Assembly: GCF_000281895.1 (NCBI RefSeq)
Contig: NZ_CM001558.1
Location: 5,584,556-5,648,555 of the forward strand
DNA length: 64,000 nucleotides
Reading direction: 5' to 3'
Source: Pseudomonas fluorescens Q2-87
Lineage (GTDB): Bacteria > Pseudomonadota > Gammaproteobacteria > Pseudomonadales > Pseudomonadaceae
The notes below the pieces were generated by a model, which saw only the letters and a list, made by a program, of their open reading frames with translations, was not told the DNA's origin and did not search any database. Position numbers and translations under genes: made by a program. This document shows positions 28,848 to 37,598 of this stretch, one piece after another. Each line of letters begins with the position of its first letter. Within the stretch, counting starts at the first letter, position 1.

Positions 28848-29566
28848 AACGCATTCTGCTGCTGGGCGGCGTCACCGAAGCCCTGGTCATCGCCCGCACC
28901 CTTGGCCCCCGGCACATCTACAGCTTGGCGGGCGTCGGTCGCGTGCCCACGGACCTGACCTGCCAGGTCCGCGTCGGCGGCTATGGAGGTGCCGCGGGCC
29001 TGGCGCAATTCATCCGCGACCAGGGCATCGACCTGCTGCTGGACGCCACCCACCCCTACGCTGCGCAAATCAGCCAGAACGCCGCCGACGCCGCCCGCGC
29101 CTGCGGCATTCCGTGCTGGGCCCTGCGCCGTCCGGCATGGCAACCCCAGGCTGGCGATGACTGGCGCGAAGTGGCCGACTGGGCCGAACTGATCCAGGCC
29201 CTGAAGCCCTTCCACCGCCCTCTATTCACCCTCGGCCGCGAACCCTTGCAACATCTGAACGAGATTCCCCCAGAGCAATTCTGGACCCTGCGCGCCCTCG
29301 ATATTTATCCCGCCAATGAACGCTGCGAAGTCATCGGCGCCCGCGGACCATTCCACATCGAAGGCGAGCGCGAGCTGTTTGAACGGCGGCAGATCGATGT
29401 GCTGATCAGCAAGAACAGCGGCAGCACGGCCACCGAGCCGAAGCTGGAAGTGGCGCGGGAGCGGAGGGTGCCGGTGCTGGTGTTGAAGCGGCCGGTGTTG
29501 GCGGGGGTGGATCGGGAGTTTGAGAAGCTTGACGAAACACTTGAGGCGTTGGCGCTTCTGGCCTGA
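28844..29566 (+). CDS. cobK: Precorrin-6A reductase CobK/CbiJ
   Basis: A 240-residue NADPH-dependent reductase of precorrin-6A. It begins [20 protein letters not shown]. The motif [21 protein letters not shown] and the late [19 protein letters not shown] are typical of the CobK/CbiJ family. It is last in the cobL-cbiD-cobK run. Confidence 0.94.
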   Translation: MKRILLLGGVTEALVIARTLGPRHIYSLAGVGRVPTDLTCQVRVGGYGGAAGLAQFIRDQGIDLLLDATHPYAAQISQNAADAARACGIPCWALRRPAWQPQAGDDWREVADWAELIQALKPFHRPLFTLGREPLQHLNEIPPEQFWTLRALDIYPANERCEVIGARGPFHIEGERELFERRQIDVLISKNSGSTATEPKLEVARERRVPVLVLKRPVLAGVDREFEKLDETLEALALLA

Positions 29567-29625
29567 TGAGACAAGATCACTGCCTTGCATGAACAGTAAC
29601 CTATTTGTTACCTTCAGGGCCGCAT

Positions 29626-29961
29626 GTGATCACACTCGAAGAATATCTACAGGACAACGATACAAGTCCATTCGAACGCTGGTATTCCAGTCTGGATGCC
29701 CGGGCGGCATACAAAGTATCTAACGCATTGATGCGATTGGAGATGGGCAACACCTCGAATATCAAATGGTTCGACGGGTTAGGTGCATACCGCATCAACT
29801 GGGGCCCAGGCTATCGCGTGTACCTGACCCAGGAAGGTAAACGCCTGATTATTTTATTTGGCGGTGGTGATAAATCCACTCAGAGAAAAGACACCAAGCA
29901 AGCGAAAAAATTAATTGCTGAATTCCGGGCCCGGAAGAAGACAGAAAGGAACATGAGGTAA
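29626..29961 (+). CDS. RelE/ParE-family toxin (HI1419-like)
   Basis: A 111-residue protein of the phage-derived Gp49-like/HigB group. The marks are SPFERWYSSLDARAAYKVSNAL, then GLGAYRINWGPGYRVYLTQE and LFGGGDKSTQRKDTKQAKKLI. Members are ribosome-dependent mRNA interferases or uncharacterised killers. The start GTG 29626 (VITLEEYLQDN) is chosen because homologues begin with this strand; CAGGG lies 8 nt upstream. The antitoxin gene starts 4 bp after its stop, in the toxin-first order typical of this group. Confidence 0.88.
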   Translation: MITLEEYLQDNDTSPFERWYSSLDARAAYKVSNALMRLEMGNTSNIKWFDGLGAYRINWGPGYRVYLTQEGKRLIILFGGGDKSTQRKDTKQAKKLIAEFRARKKTERNMR

Positions 29962-29965
29962 CGCA

Positions 29966-30289
29966 ATGGCTCTTACTCGAAGCTATAAACATACGATTGC
30001 CGAACGCGCCAAGCGTGATCCCGAGTTCGCTCAGATTTTGCTGGATGAAGCGGCAACCTTATTCTTGAATGGCGAACCAGAGATGGCGAGGATGATTCTT
30101 CGCGATCTCGTGAACGCCACTGTTGGCTTCGAAGAACTGTCCAAGGAAACTTCCAAGCCGAGCAAGAGCTTGCATCGAATGCTCTCAGCCAAGGGCAATC
30201 CAAGCATGGACAACTTGGCGGCAATATTCGCGGTCATTCGCACCACGTTAGGCGTCGACATGCAGGTGCATGCTGTTCCTGCAAATTGA
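29966..30289 (+). CDS. HI1420-type antitoxin
   Basis: A 107-residue putative DNA-binding antitoxin of the HI1420 family. The helix-turn-helix lies at the C-terminal half (VGFEELSKETSKPSKSLHRML, SAKGNPSMDNLAAIFAVIRT). It probably neutralises the upstream toxin and represses the pair. The gene follows the toxin by 4 bp. Confidence 0.88.
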   Translation: MALTRSYKHTIAERAKRDPEFAQILLDEAATLFLNGEPEMARMILRDLVNATVGFEELSKETSKPSKSLHRMLSAKGNPSMDNLAAIFAVIRTTLGVDMQVHAVPAN

Positions 30290-30323
30290 GGTACGCGGTA
30301 ACAAGCGATTGACTGATCACTCC

Positions 30324-30454
30324 GTGGCGAGGGAGCTTGCTCCCGCTGGGCTGCGCAGCAGCCCCAAAAAAGTCGATCTGCATTCTGCCGACATACCTTA
30401 ACTTGAAGATTCAGGGCCGCTTCACGCCCCAGCGGGAGCAAGCTCCCTCGCCAC
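30324..30454. repeat. REP pair (family B) after the toxin-antitoxin pair
   Basis: Inverted copies of GTGGCGAGGGAGCTTGCTCC and its complement, about 130 bp overall, between the antitoxin gene and the copper cluster. Confidence 0.9.
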
Positions 30455-30475
30455 CCCGCATCCACTTACAAAACT

Positions 30476-30497
30476 GTTTGCTACTGTTAAGGCAAAC
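30476..30497. promoter_or_regulatory. Inverted repeat upstream of the copper cluster
   Basis: GTTTGC-N10-GCAAAC, about 93 bp before the first DUF2946 gene. It could be an operator for a dimeric metal sensor; it does not match the CueR or Fur consensus well, so the regulator is unknown. Confidence 0.3.
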
Positions 30498-30589
30498 CCT
30501 GCGACCCTACACCGCATACGCCTTTTTACTTATCAACTCCGATCAGGCTAAATACCGCCACCTGATCGCCCAACCGAGCGGATTGCCCC

Positions 30590-31000
30590 ATGTCCCGACA
30601 ACGGCTTGCATTTGCCTGGATCGCCTGCTTCGCAGTGCTGTTCAACATGCTTGCCATGCCGCTTTCCAGCAACGCCGGCGCAATGGCCAAGGCGCAGGCC
30701 CAAGCGCCGTCGGAGCAGTTGTTGTGGGGCAGTTTCTGTTCGTCCAATGGCATGAAGATGGTGGCGATTCCCCTGGGCAAGTTCGAACAGGGCTCGCCGC
30801 AGAAGGACAACCACTCGACGATGCAGCATTGCTGGTGCTGCTCCGGTTCGGTCCCGTTGGTGGCGCTCGCCGGGCATATCCCGCAGTTGTACCTGGATGC
30901 CCAACTGGCCCATCGCGGCGCAATCCACTCCAAGCTCGACAGCCCCACGCCTCGCCAGCAATGGCCCAGCCTCAACCCCCGCGCCTCGCCCCTGGCCTGA
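30590..31000 (+). CDS. DUF2946 family protein
   Basis: A 136-residue small exported or membrane-anchored protein. A hydrophobic segment lies at residues 5-25, followed by an HSTMQHCWCCSG Cys/His cluster around residue 77-84 typical of DUF2946. The family often accompanies copper receptors and PCu(A)C chaperones. It is the first gene of the copper cluster here, 46 bp before the PCu(A)C gene. The molecular function is unknown; metal binding by the Cys/His cluster is inferred. Confidence 0.8.
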   Translation: MSRQRLAFAWIACFAVLFNMLAMPLSSNAGAMAKAQAQAPSEQLLWGSFCSSNGMKMVAIPLGKFEQGSPQKDNHSTMQHCWCCSGSVPLVALAGHIPQLYLDAQLAHRGAIHSKLDSPTPRQQWPSLNPRASPLA

Positions 31001-31046
31001 TTCCCACCGCATGAACCTGCGTCCTGAATCGTTCCGGAGAATCGCC

Positions 31047-31526
31047 ATGTTGAACAGACTCATCCTGCTGGCTGCCTTGCTGCTTCCCGTCGGCTTCGCC
31101 CAAGCTCACCAATACAAGGTCGGCGCGCTCGAGATTGCCCATCCCTGGTCCCAGGAATTGCCGCCCAATGCGCCGACCGTGGCCGCCTATTTCGTCATCC
31201 ACAACAGCGGCACCACCGCCGACAAACTGCTCAGTGTCGACACGCCAATCGCCGGCAAGGCCGAGCTCCATGAGCATGTGATGCAAAACGACCTGATGAA
31301 AATGCAGCCGGTGCCTGTCGTGGATATTGCCCCCGGCGCCACCGTTACCTTCGCGCCGATGGCGTATCACGTGATGCTGCTGGATCTAAAAGACCGCAGC
31401 CTGCTCAGCGACGGCAAACGCTTCCCCATGACGCTGCATTTTGAAAAAGCCGGGGATGTCACGGTCGACGTTGCGGTGCAGAAAAAGGCGCCTGACGGCA
31501 CGAAAACGCATATGCACGCGCAGTAG
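31047..31526 (+). CDS. PCu(A)C family copper chaperone
   Basis: A 159-residue periplasmic protein with a signal peptide ending near AQA/HQ (residue 21). The PCu(A)C fold shows AHPWSQELPPNAPTVAAYFVI, then HEHVMQNDLMKMQPV and YHVMLLDLK; the His and Met residues of H-x10-M-x21-H-x-M type bind Cu(I). ATG 31047 has GGAGA upstream. It lies between two DUF2946 genes and upstream of the OprC-like receptor. It probably delivers copper to oxidases or takes it from the receptor. Confidence 0.92.
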   Translation: MLNRLILLAALLLPVGFAQAHQYKVGALEIAHPWSQELPPNAPTVAAYFVIHNSGTTADKLLSVDTPIAGKAELHEHVMQNDLMKMQPVPVVDIAPGATVTFAPMAYHVMLLDLKDRSLLSDGKRFPMTLHFEKAGDVTVDVAVQKKAPDGTKTHMHAQ

Positions 31527-31538
31527 TCGTAGCCGCCC

Positions 31539-31973
31539 ATGCACGCTCCTCGCGCCAGACTGTCCATGCCCCGCCGTCAGCCCATGAGCCTGACACGCGG
31601 TAGCTGGATCAGCCTGTTCGCCATGTTGATGATCTTTATCGGCCCGCTGGTTTCCCAGTCGATGCCGATGGATCAGCGCATGTCTTCGTCCATGTCCACC
31701 GCCATGTCGATGGACATGACCATGGACATGACGGCGCACGAAACGCCAGCAGCCGAACATTGCCCACCCCAGAGCGAGCATCACGCCCTGTGGGAAAAAT
31801 GCGGCTATTGCAGCCTGCTGTTCAACTGTCCGGCCCTGACCGGCGGCCACAGTTTCACTGTCTTCGATACACCGCTCGCCAATACCTACACCAGTCCCTC
31901 CCCGCGCCTGGGCCATGCCCGGCCAGCGTTCTTCCCGGGTGCTCGCACCCGCGCACCACCCTTCGCCGCGTAA
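31539..31973 (+). CDS. DUF2946 family protein, Met-rich
   Basis: A 144-residue (or 129 if ATG 31584 is used) protein with a membrane segment at about residues 22-40. A methionine-rich stretch follows (MPMDQRMSSSMSTAMSMDM) and then HALWEKCGYCSLLFNCP. Met clusters and the C-x2-C motif suggest Cu(I) handling in the periplasm. Neither start has a good Shine-Dalgarno sequence, so the N-terminus is uncertain. It lies 12 bp after the PCu(A)C gene. Confidence 0.78.
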   Translation: MHAPRARLSMPRRQPMSLTRGSWISLFAMLMIFIGPLVSQSMPMDQRMSSSMSTAMSMDMTMDMTAHETPAAEHCPPQSEHHALWEKCGYCSLLFNCPALTGGHSFTVFDTPLANTYTSPSPRLGHARPAFFPGARTRAPPFAA

Positions 31974-32056
31974 ACCCGACACATACCTCACCCGGTCGCA
32001 CAAGACAGTTCCAGGCTGCCCGACCGTGTCGTTTACGTCTGTTCGATGGAATCATC

Positions 32057-34183
32057 ATGTCCAGGTTTTCTGCCGGCATCGCTTTGGGCACTGCCCAGGC
32101 CAGTTGCCCCCCGAACGAGCCCCGGGTTCGTTTGCGTCACACCGTCGCCGCGCTGTGCGGCCTGCTGCTTGCGCCCTATGCACTCGCCGATGAGCACGAG
32201 TTTCACCTGAGCGAGGTCGAAGAACTGAGCCCGACGGTCATCACCGCCATTGCTCCCAGTTCACCATTGACTGTCGTCACCAATCCCAAGGACCCTCGCC
32301 AGCCGGTGCCGGCCAGTGATGGTGGCGACTACCTCAAGACCATTCCTGGCTTTGCCCTGGTGCGCAACGGTGGCACCAATGGCGATCCGGTGCTTCGCGG
32401 CATGTTCGGCTCGCGGCTGAACATCCTCACCAATGGCAGCATGCTGCTGGGTGCCTGCCCAGGGCGGATGGACGCGCCGACGTCCTACATTTCACCGGAA
32501 ACCTACGACAAGCTCACCGTGATCAAGGGTCCGCAAACCGTGCTCTGGGGCCCCGGCGCATCGGCGGGAACCGTGCTGTTCGAGCGCGAGCCAGAACAGT
32601 TCGGCGAGTTGGGCACGCGGGTCAACGCCAGTGTGCTGGCCGGCTCCAACGGCCGTTTCGACAAAGTGGTGGATGCCGCCGCCGGTGGGCCGCTGGGGTA
32701 TGTACGAGTGATCGGCAACACCGCCCACTCGGACGATTACCGCGACGGCAACAACGACACCGTGCCCTCGCGCTACGACAAATGGAACGGCGATGTCACC
32801 CTCGGCTGGACCCCGGACGCCGACACCTTGCTGGAATTGACTGCTGGCAAGGGCGACGGTGAGGCGCGCTACGCCGGGCGCGGCATGGACGGCTCCCAAT
32901 TCAAGCGCGAAAGCCTCGGGCTGCGTTTCGAACGTTCCAACATCGGTGACGTGCTGGATAAGGTCGAGGCGCAGGTCTATTACAACTACGCCGACCACGT
33001 GATGGACAACTACACCCTGCGCACGCCGTCCGGCACCGGGATGATGGCTGGCCCCATGGCTTCCAACGTCGACCGGCGCACCCTCGGCGCGCGCATCAAG
33101 GCCACCTGGCGCTGGGCCGATGTGCAACTGATCAGCGGCCTGGACGCCCAGACCAACGAACACCGCCAGCGCAGCAGCATGGGCGTCGACACCTACAAGG
33201 AACTGCCGTACACCAAGGACGCCGACTTCCATAATTACGGCGTGTTCAGCGAATTGACCTGGTACGCCGCCGATCGCGACAGGCTGATCACTGGCGCCCG
33301 GCTCGACCGCGCCTCGGCCAAGGATTACCGCCAGAGCATCGGTTCCGGTATGTCGGCCCGCCCCAACCCCACCGCCGATGATACCCGTGCCGACACGCTA
33401 CCCAGCGGTTTCGTGCGCTACGAGCACGACCTGGAAGACAGTCCCACCACCCTTTATGCCGGCCTGGGGCACTCGCAACGCTTCGCGGATTACTGGGAGC
33501 TGTTCTCGCCTAACGCCGGCCCCAACGGCTCATTGAATGCCTTCGACGCGATCAAGCCGGAGAAAACCACCCAGCTCGACTTCGGCCTGCAATACAAGGC
33601 CGAAAACCTCGAAGCCTGGGCATCGGCTTATGTCGGCCAAGTGCGCGACTACATCCTGTTCGACTACACACCCGGGATGATGGGCACCACTTCCCGGGCC
33701 GAGAACATCGACGCGCGGATCATGGGTGGTGAGCTGGGCGCAGCCTACAAGCTGACCGAACACTGGAAGGCCGACGCAACCCTGGCGTATGCCTGGGGCA
33801 AGAACAGCAGTGACGGCAGCGCCTTGGCACAGATGCCGCCGCTGGACGCACGCCTGGGCCTGACCTACAGCGAAGACCGCTGGAGCGCCGGTGCCTTGTG
33901 GCGGGTGGTGGCGGCGCAGCACCGTGTCGATGAGAACAAGGGCAACGTGGTGGGCAAGGACTACGGCACAAGCTCCGGCTTCGGCGTGTTCTCGCTCAAT
34001 GGCGCCTACCGCATCAACGCGCACTGGAAGGTCAGCAGCGGCGTCGACAACCTGTTTGGCAAAGCCTATGCCGAGCACCTGAACCTGGCCGGCAACGCCG
34101 GATTCGGCTACCCGGCGAGCGACCCGCAAGCCATCAACGAACCGGGGCGTACGCTTTGGACGAAGGTGGATATGAGTTTCTGA
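32057..34183 (+). CDS. oprC: TonB-dependent copper receptor, OprC-like
   Basis: A 708-residue outer-membrane receptor. The signal peptide ends near residue 44 (YALADE). The plug carries DGGDYLKTIPGFALVRNGG and VIKGPQTVLWGPGASAG. The OprC copper site is visible: C134-x3-M138 (ACPGRM) in the plug and H314-x-M316 (HVM) in the barrel, the same spacing as recalled for P. aeruginosa OprC (C143/M147, H323/M325). The barrel ends with a C-terminal Phe (VDMSF). The frame is open far upstream; ATG 32057 is chosen because it gives the signal peptide. It is followed by a PepSY protein. Confidence 0.93.
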   Translation: MSRFSAGIALGTAQASCPPNEPRVRLRHTVAALCGLLLAPYALADEHEFHLSEVEELSPTVITAIAPSSPLTVVTNPKDPRQPVPASDGGDYLKTIPGFALVRNGGTNGDPVLRGMFGSRLNILTNGSMLLGACPGRMDAPTSYISPETYDKLTVIKGPQTVLWGPGASAGTVLFEREPEQFGELGTRVNASVLAGSNGRFDKVVDAAAGGPLGYVRVIGNTAHSDDYRDGNNDTVPSRYDKWNGDVTLGWTPDADTLLELTAGKGDGEARYAGRGMDGSQFKRESLGLRFERSNIGDVLDKVEAQVYYNYADHVMDNYTLRTPSGTGMMAGPMASNVDRRTLGARIKATWRWADVQLISGLDAQTNEHRQRSSMGVDTYKELPYTKDADFHNYGVFSELTWYAADRDRLITGARLDRASAKDYRQSIGSGMSARPNPTADDTRADTLPSGFVRYEHDLEDSPTTLYAGLGHSQRFADYWELFSPNAGPNGSLNAFDAIKPEKTTQLDFGLQYKAENLEAWASAYVGQVRDYILFDYTPGMMGTTSRAENIDARIMGGELGAAYKLTEHWKADATLAYAWGKNSSDGSALAQMPPLDARLGLTYSEDRWSAGALWRVVAAQHRVDENKGNVVGKDYGTSSGFGVFSLNGAYRINAHWKVSSGVDNLFGKAYAEHLNLAGNAGFGYPASDPQAINEPGRTLWTKVDMSF

Positions 34184-34283
34184 CAACAACGGCGAGCCTG
34201 GCATATCACCCCGTGTTCAGCCAAGGCTTCGCTGAAACCGCACAAAACATAACGATCACATTTGCCCTGCGGAGTGCTTTCTG

Positions 34284-35663
34284 ATGAGCCAACCGAAACC
34301 CAATTTCTACAATCTGGCCTGGCGCTGGCATTTCTATGCCGGGCTGTTCGTGGCGCCATTCATGGTGATGCTGTCCCTGACCGGCATCATTTACCTGTTC
34401 AAGCCGCAACTCGATCCGCTGATGTATGGCAGCCTGCTGAACGTGCCCGCCGGGCATCACACCCTGGCGGCCGATGATCTGCTCAAGCAGGTTCGCCAGG
34501 CCTACCCCGAAGGCCAGGTCAAACAGTACCTGCCGCCAGTCAACGCCGAGCGCAGCGCGCAGTTCGTGGTGATCGACAAGGGGCGGGAGCTGAACGTATT
34601 CATCGACCCGTACCATGGCGACGTGTTGGGTGAGCAGGATGCCAAAAACAACCTGCAAGCCATGGCCCGGGCCATCCACGGCGAATTGCTGATCGGCACC
34701 GTCGGCGACCGCCTGGTGGAAATGGCCGCCGGCTGGGGCGTGGTCCTGGTGGTGTCGGGGCTGTACTTGTGGTGGCCACGCGGGCAATCGTCGGCCGGTG
34801 TGCTGTGGCCGCGCTGGAGCAGTCGTGGTCGGTTGTTCTGGCGCGACCTGCACGTGGTCGTCGGGTTCTGGGGCGCGGCGTTGCTGTTGGTGATGCTGCT
34901 CAGCGGCATGACCTGGACCGGTTTCTGGGGCAAGCAATACGCCGACCTCTGGAACCGTTTCCCGGCGGCGATGTGGAATGACGTGCCCAAGTCCGACGTC
35001 GAGGCCGGCAGCCTCAATAACGCCCACCGCCAGACCGTGCCGTGGGCCATGGAGAACACGCCGATGCCGATGTCCGGCGACCACGCCGAGCATATGGCCC
35101 ACGGTGGCATGCACGAAGGTCCTGCGGCGCCGACCGTCAGCCTGCAAGCGGTACAGGACATCGCTACCGAACGCCAGGTCGAGCCCGGCTACAGCATCAC
35201 GATTCCAACGACCGCTTCGGGCGTGTTCACCATCGCCGTGTTCGCCGACGACCCGCGCAACGACGCCACCCTGCACGTGGACCAGTACACCGGCAAGGTC
35301 CTGGCGGACGTGCGCTGGGCGCATTACAACGTTGTCGCCCGCGCCACCGAAACCGGCGTGATGCTGCACGAAGGCAAGATGTTCGGCCCGCTGAACCAGA
35401 TCATCGTACTGCTGATTTGCCTGATGATTTTGCTCAGCGCCGTGAGTGGCCTGGTGATCTGGTGGAAGCGTCGCCCCCAGGGCAAGCTCGGCGTACCGCC
35501 GCTGCGTCACGACCTGCCGACGTGGAAGGGTGGGGTCTTTATCATGCTGGCCTTGGCGGTGGTGTTCCCGTTGGTGGGGGCTTCGTTGGTGGTGGTGTGG
35601 TTGCTGGACCGACTCGTCACCCGGTTCAATCGCCAGGCTGAGGCGGCTTCATCTTCAAGCTGA
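34284..35663 (+). CDS. PepSY-associated membrane protein
   Basis: A 459-residue inner-membrane protein with about four or five membrane segments: residues 15-40 (FYAGLFVAPFMVMLSLTGII), 145-170, 190-215, 370-395 and 420-445. PepSY domains lie in the periplasmic loops, the second containing a His/Met-rich patch (HAEHMAHGGMHEG). Such proteins are often encoded beside TonB-dependent metal receptors and may reduce or handle imported metal. GCGGAG precedes ATG 34284. The substrate is inferred from the neighbouring copper receptor. Confidence 0.85.
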   Translation: MSQPKPNFYNLAWRWHFYAGLFVAPFMVMLSLTGIIYLFKPQLDPLMYGSLLNVPAGHHTLAADDLLKQVRQAYPEGQVKQYLPPVNAERSAQFVVIDKGRELNVFIDPYHGDVLGEQDAKNNLQAMARAIHGELLIGTVGDRLVEMAAGWGVVLVVSGLYLWWPRGQSSAGVLWPRWSSRGRLFWRDLHVVVGFWGAALLLVMLLSGMTWTGFWGKQYADLWNRFPAAMWNDVPKSDVEAGSLNNAHRQTVPWAMENTPMPMSGDHAEHMAHGGMHEGPAAPTVSLQAVQDIATERQVEPGYSITIPTTASGVFTIAVFADDPRNDATLHVDQYTGKVLADVRWAHYNVVARATETGVMLHEGKMFGPLNQIIVLLICLMILLSAVSGLVIWWKRRPQGKLGVPPLRHDLPTWKGGVFIMLALAVVFPLVGASLVVVWLLDRLVTRFNRQAEAASSSS

Positions 35664-35740
35664 AGACAGCGCGTTAACGGAAGGCGGCGCGAAGCCTCTA
35701 CAATCGCGCCCGCTTTCCAAACCACGAACACCCTCCAAAC

Positions 35741-35829
35741 TGTGGGAGCGGGCTTGCTCGCGAATGCGGTGTGCCAGTCGACATTCACGTGTCTGACACA
35801 CCGCATTCGCGAGCAAGCCCACTCCCACA
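35741..35829. repeat. REP pair (family A) before the ABC importer
   Basis: Inverted REP copies (TGTGGGAGCGGGCTTGCTCG; the second arm has one change, ACTCCCACA), between the PepSY gene and the ABC ATPase gene. Confidence 0.88.
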
Positions 35830-35865
35830 ATGGTCGACGTTTCAATCCAAATGCCGAGTAGCTGC

Positions 35866-36654
35866 ATGACCTCACTAACCCTCACCCACCTCGCCTGGAC
35901 ACCCCTGGGCCATGGCCATTGTCATCACCAGTTCCAGCTGCGTGATGCCACGCTGCAGGTGGCAGCCGGGGAGTTCGTCGGGTTGATCGGGCCCAACGGC
36001 AGTGGCAAGACCAGCCTGTTGCGCTGCGCCTATCGCTTCAGCCGGCCGGAACAGGGTGAGGTCAAGCTCGCGCACCACGACCTCTGGAAACAATCCTCAC
36101 GCTGGTGCGCCCAGCGCATCGCCGTGGTGCTGCAAGAGTTTCCCGACGCCTTCGGCCTGACGGTGGAAGAGGTGGTCGCCATGGGGCGCACGCCCCACAA
36201 GGGCCTGTTCGACAGCGACAACCACGAAGACCGCCGACTGGTGCTCCAGGCATTGGCATCGGCAGGACTCGAAGGCTTTGGCGATCATGCCTTCGCCACG
36301 CTGTCGGGTGGGGAAAAACAGCGGGTGATCCTCGCTCGCGCCCTCGCCCAGGAGCCGCAATTGCTGATCCTCGACGAACCGACCAATCACCTCGACCCGC
36401 ATTATCAATTGCAATTGCTGCGACTGATCAAGGGCCTGGGCATCGGCACCCTCGCCAGCCTCCACGACCTGAACCTGGCCGCCGCCTTCTGCGATCGCCT
36501 GTACGTGATCGAACACGGGCGCATCGTCGCCAGCGGTACACCCAAGGACGTCCTCACCGCCGGGCTGTTGCGCGAGGTGTTCGGCGTCGAAGCCCTGGTG
36601 GACGAGCACCCGCTGTCCGGCTACCCACGAATCACCTGGATAACCCAACCATGA
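35866..36654 (+). CDS. FecE/BtuD-type ABC transporter ATP-binding protein
   Basis: A 262-residue ATPase of a FecCD-type importer. Walker A is GPNGSGKTSLL, the signature is LSGGEKQRV, Walker B is LLILDEPTNHLD, and the switch His lies in SLHDLN. An unusual His/Cys patch GHGHCHH occupies residues 15-21, before the Walker A strand. ATG 35866 is preferred; in-frame upstream ATGs at 35830 and 35851 would add residues encoded next to the REP. The stop overlaps the binding-protein gene by ATGA. Confidence 0.88.
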   Translation: MTSLTLTHLAWTPLGHGHCHHQFQLRDATLQVAAGEFVGLIGPNGSGKTSLLRCAYRFSRPEQGEVKLAHHDLWKQSSRWCAQRIAVVLQEFPDAFGLTVEEVVAMGRTPHKGLFDSDNHEDRRLVLQALASAGLEGFGDHAFATLSGGEKQRVILARALAQEPQLLILDEPTNHLDPHYQLQLLRLIKGLGIGTLASLHDLNLAAAFCDRLYVIEHGRIVASGTPKDVLTAGLLREVFGVEALVDEHPLSGYPRITWITQP

Positions 36655-37598
36655 TCCTGCGCGCCTTGCTGTTGCTGCCCCTGCTGCTGGGCAGTGCCCA
36701 CGCCATGGCTGAAGCCACCCGCTACCCGTTGACGATTCAGAGCTGCAACCGCCAGGTGGTATTCAACGAGGCGCCTCGGCACGCCGTCAGCCACGACATC
36801 AACATGACCCAGATGATGCTCGCCCTGGGGCTCAAGCCACGCATGGTCGGCTACAGCGGCATCAGTGGCTGGAAATCGGTGACGCCCGAGATGGCGAAGA
36901 TTCTCGACGGCTTGCCGGAACTGGCCGCCAAGTACCCATCGGTGGAAACCTTGCTCGGTGCCAACGTGGATTTCTTCTTCGCCGGTTGGGACTACGGCAT
37001 GCGGGTCGGCGGTGACCTGACGCCGCAGACCCTGCAACCGCTGGGTATCAACGTGTACGAACTGACCGAGTCCTGCGCGTTCGTGATGAAACGTCCAGCG
37101 GCCTCGCTGGAAGATACCTACAACGACCTGCGCAACCTCGGGAAGATTTTCGACGTCCAGGAGCGTGCCAATGCCCTGGTCGCTTCGATGCAAACCCAAG
37201 TGGCCGACGTTCAAAAGCATCTGCCCGGCGAACGCCCCCGCGTGTTCCTGTATGACAGCGGCGAAGACCGCGCCATGACTTCTGGCCGCCTCGGCATGCC
37301 CCAGGCCCTGATCGATGCAGCCGGCGGCCGCAACATTCTCGATGATCTGGAAACCAGCTGGACGCGGGTGAATTGGGAGAACGTAGTCGAGCGCAATCCG
37401 CAGGTGATCGTGATCGTCGACTACGGCGAAGTCAGCGCCGAGCAGAAGCAGCAATTCTTGCTGGACAACCCGGCCCTGCAATCGGTGGAAGCGATCCAGC
37501 AGCGACGCTTCATCGTGATCCCCTACGTGCAGGCCACGCCGGGCATCGATAACGTGCTGGCGGTGCAAACCCTGGCGCGGGGTTTCCACCGCCAATGA
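36651..37598 (+). CDS. FecB/BtuF-type periplasmic substrate-binding protein
   Basis: A 315-residue cluster-A-II binding protein. The signal peptide ends near residue 20 (SAHAMAEA). The fold shows RHAVSHDINMTQMMLALGLKPRMVGYSG at intervals typical of helical-backbone binding proteins and a C-terminal PYVQATPGIDNVLAVQTLA. There is no lipobox cysteine. Substrates in this group are ferri-siderophores, haem, cobalamin or metal chelates. Given the OprC-like receptor upstream and corrin genes beyond, a metal chelate or corrinoid is possible, not shown. It overlaps both neighbours by 4 bp. Confidence 0.86.
   Translation: MILRALLLLPLLLGSAHAMAEATRYPLTIQSCNRQVVFNEAPRHAVSHDINMTQMMLALGLKPRMVGYSGISGWKSVTPEMAKILDGLPELAAKYPSVETLLGANVDFFFAGWDYGMRVGGDLTPQTLQPLGINVYELTESCAFVMKRPAASLEDTYNDLRNLGKIFDVQERANALVASMQTQVADVQKHLPGERPRVFLYDSGEDRAMTSGRLGMPQALIDAAGGRNILDDLETSWTRVNWENVVERNPQVIVIVDYGEVSAEQKQQFLLDNPALQSVEAIQQRRFIVIPYVQATPGIDNVLAVQTLARGFHRQ

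Noticed and set aside
30337..31014. A 225-codon plus-strand frame overlapping the REP and the first DUF2946 gene
   Set aside because: It begins in a REP and overlaps DUF2946 in another frame; no domain or ribosome site.
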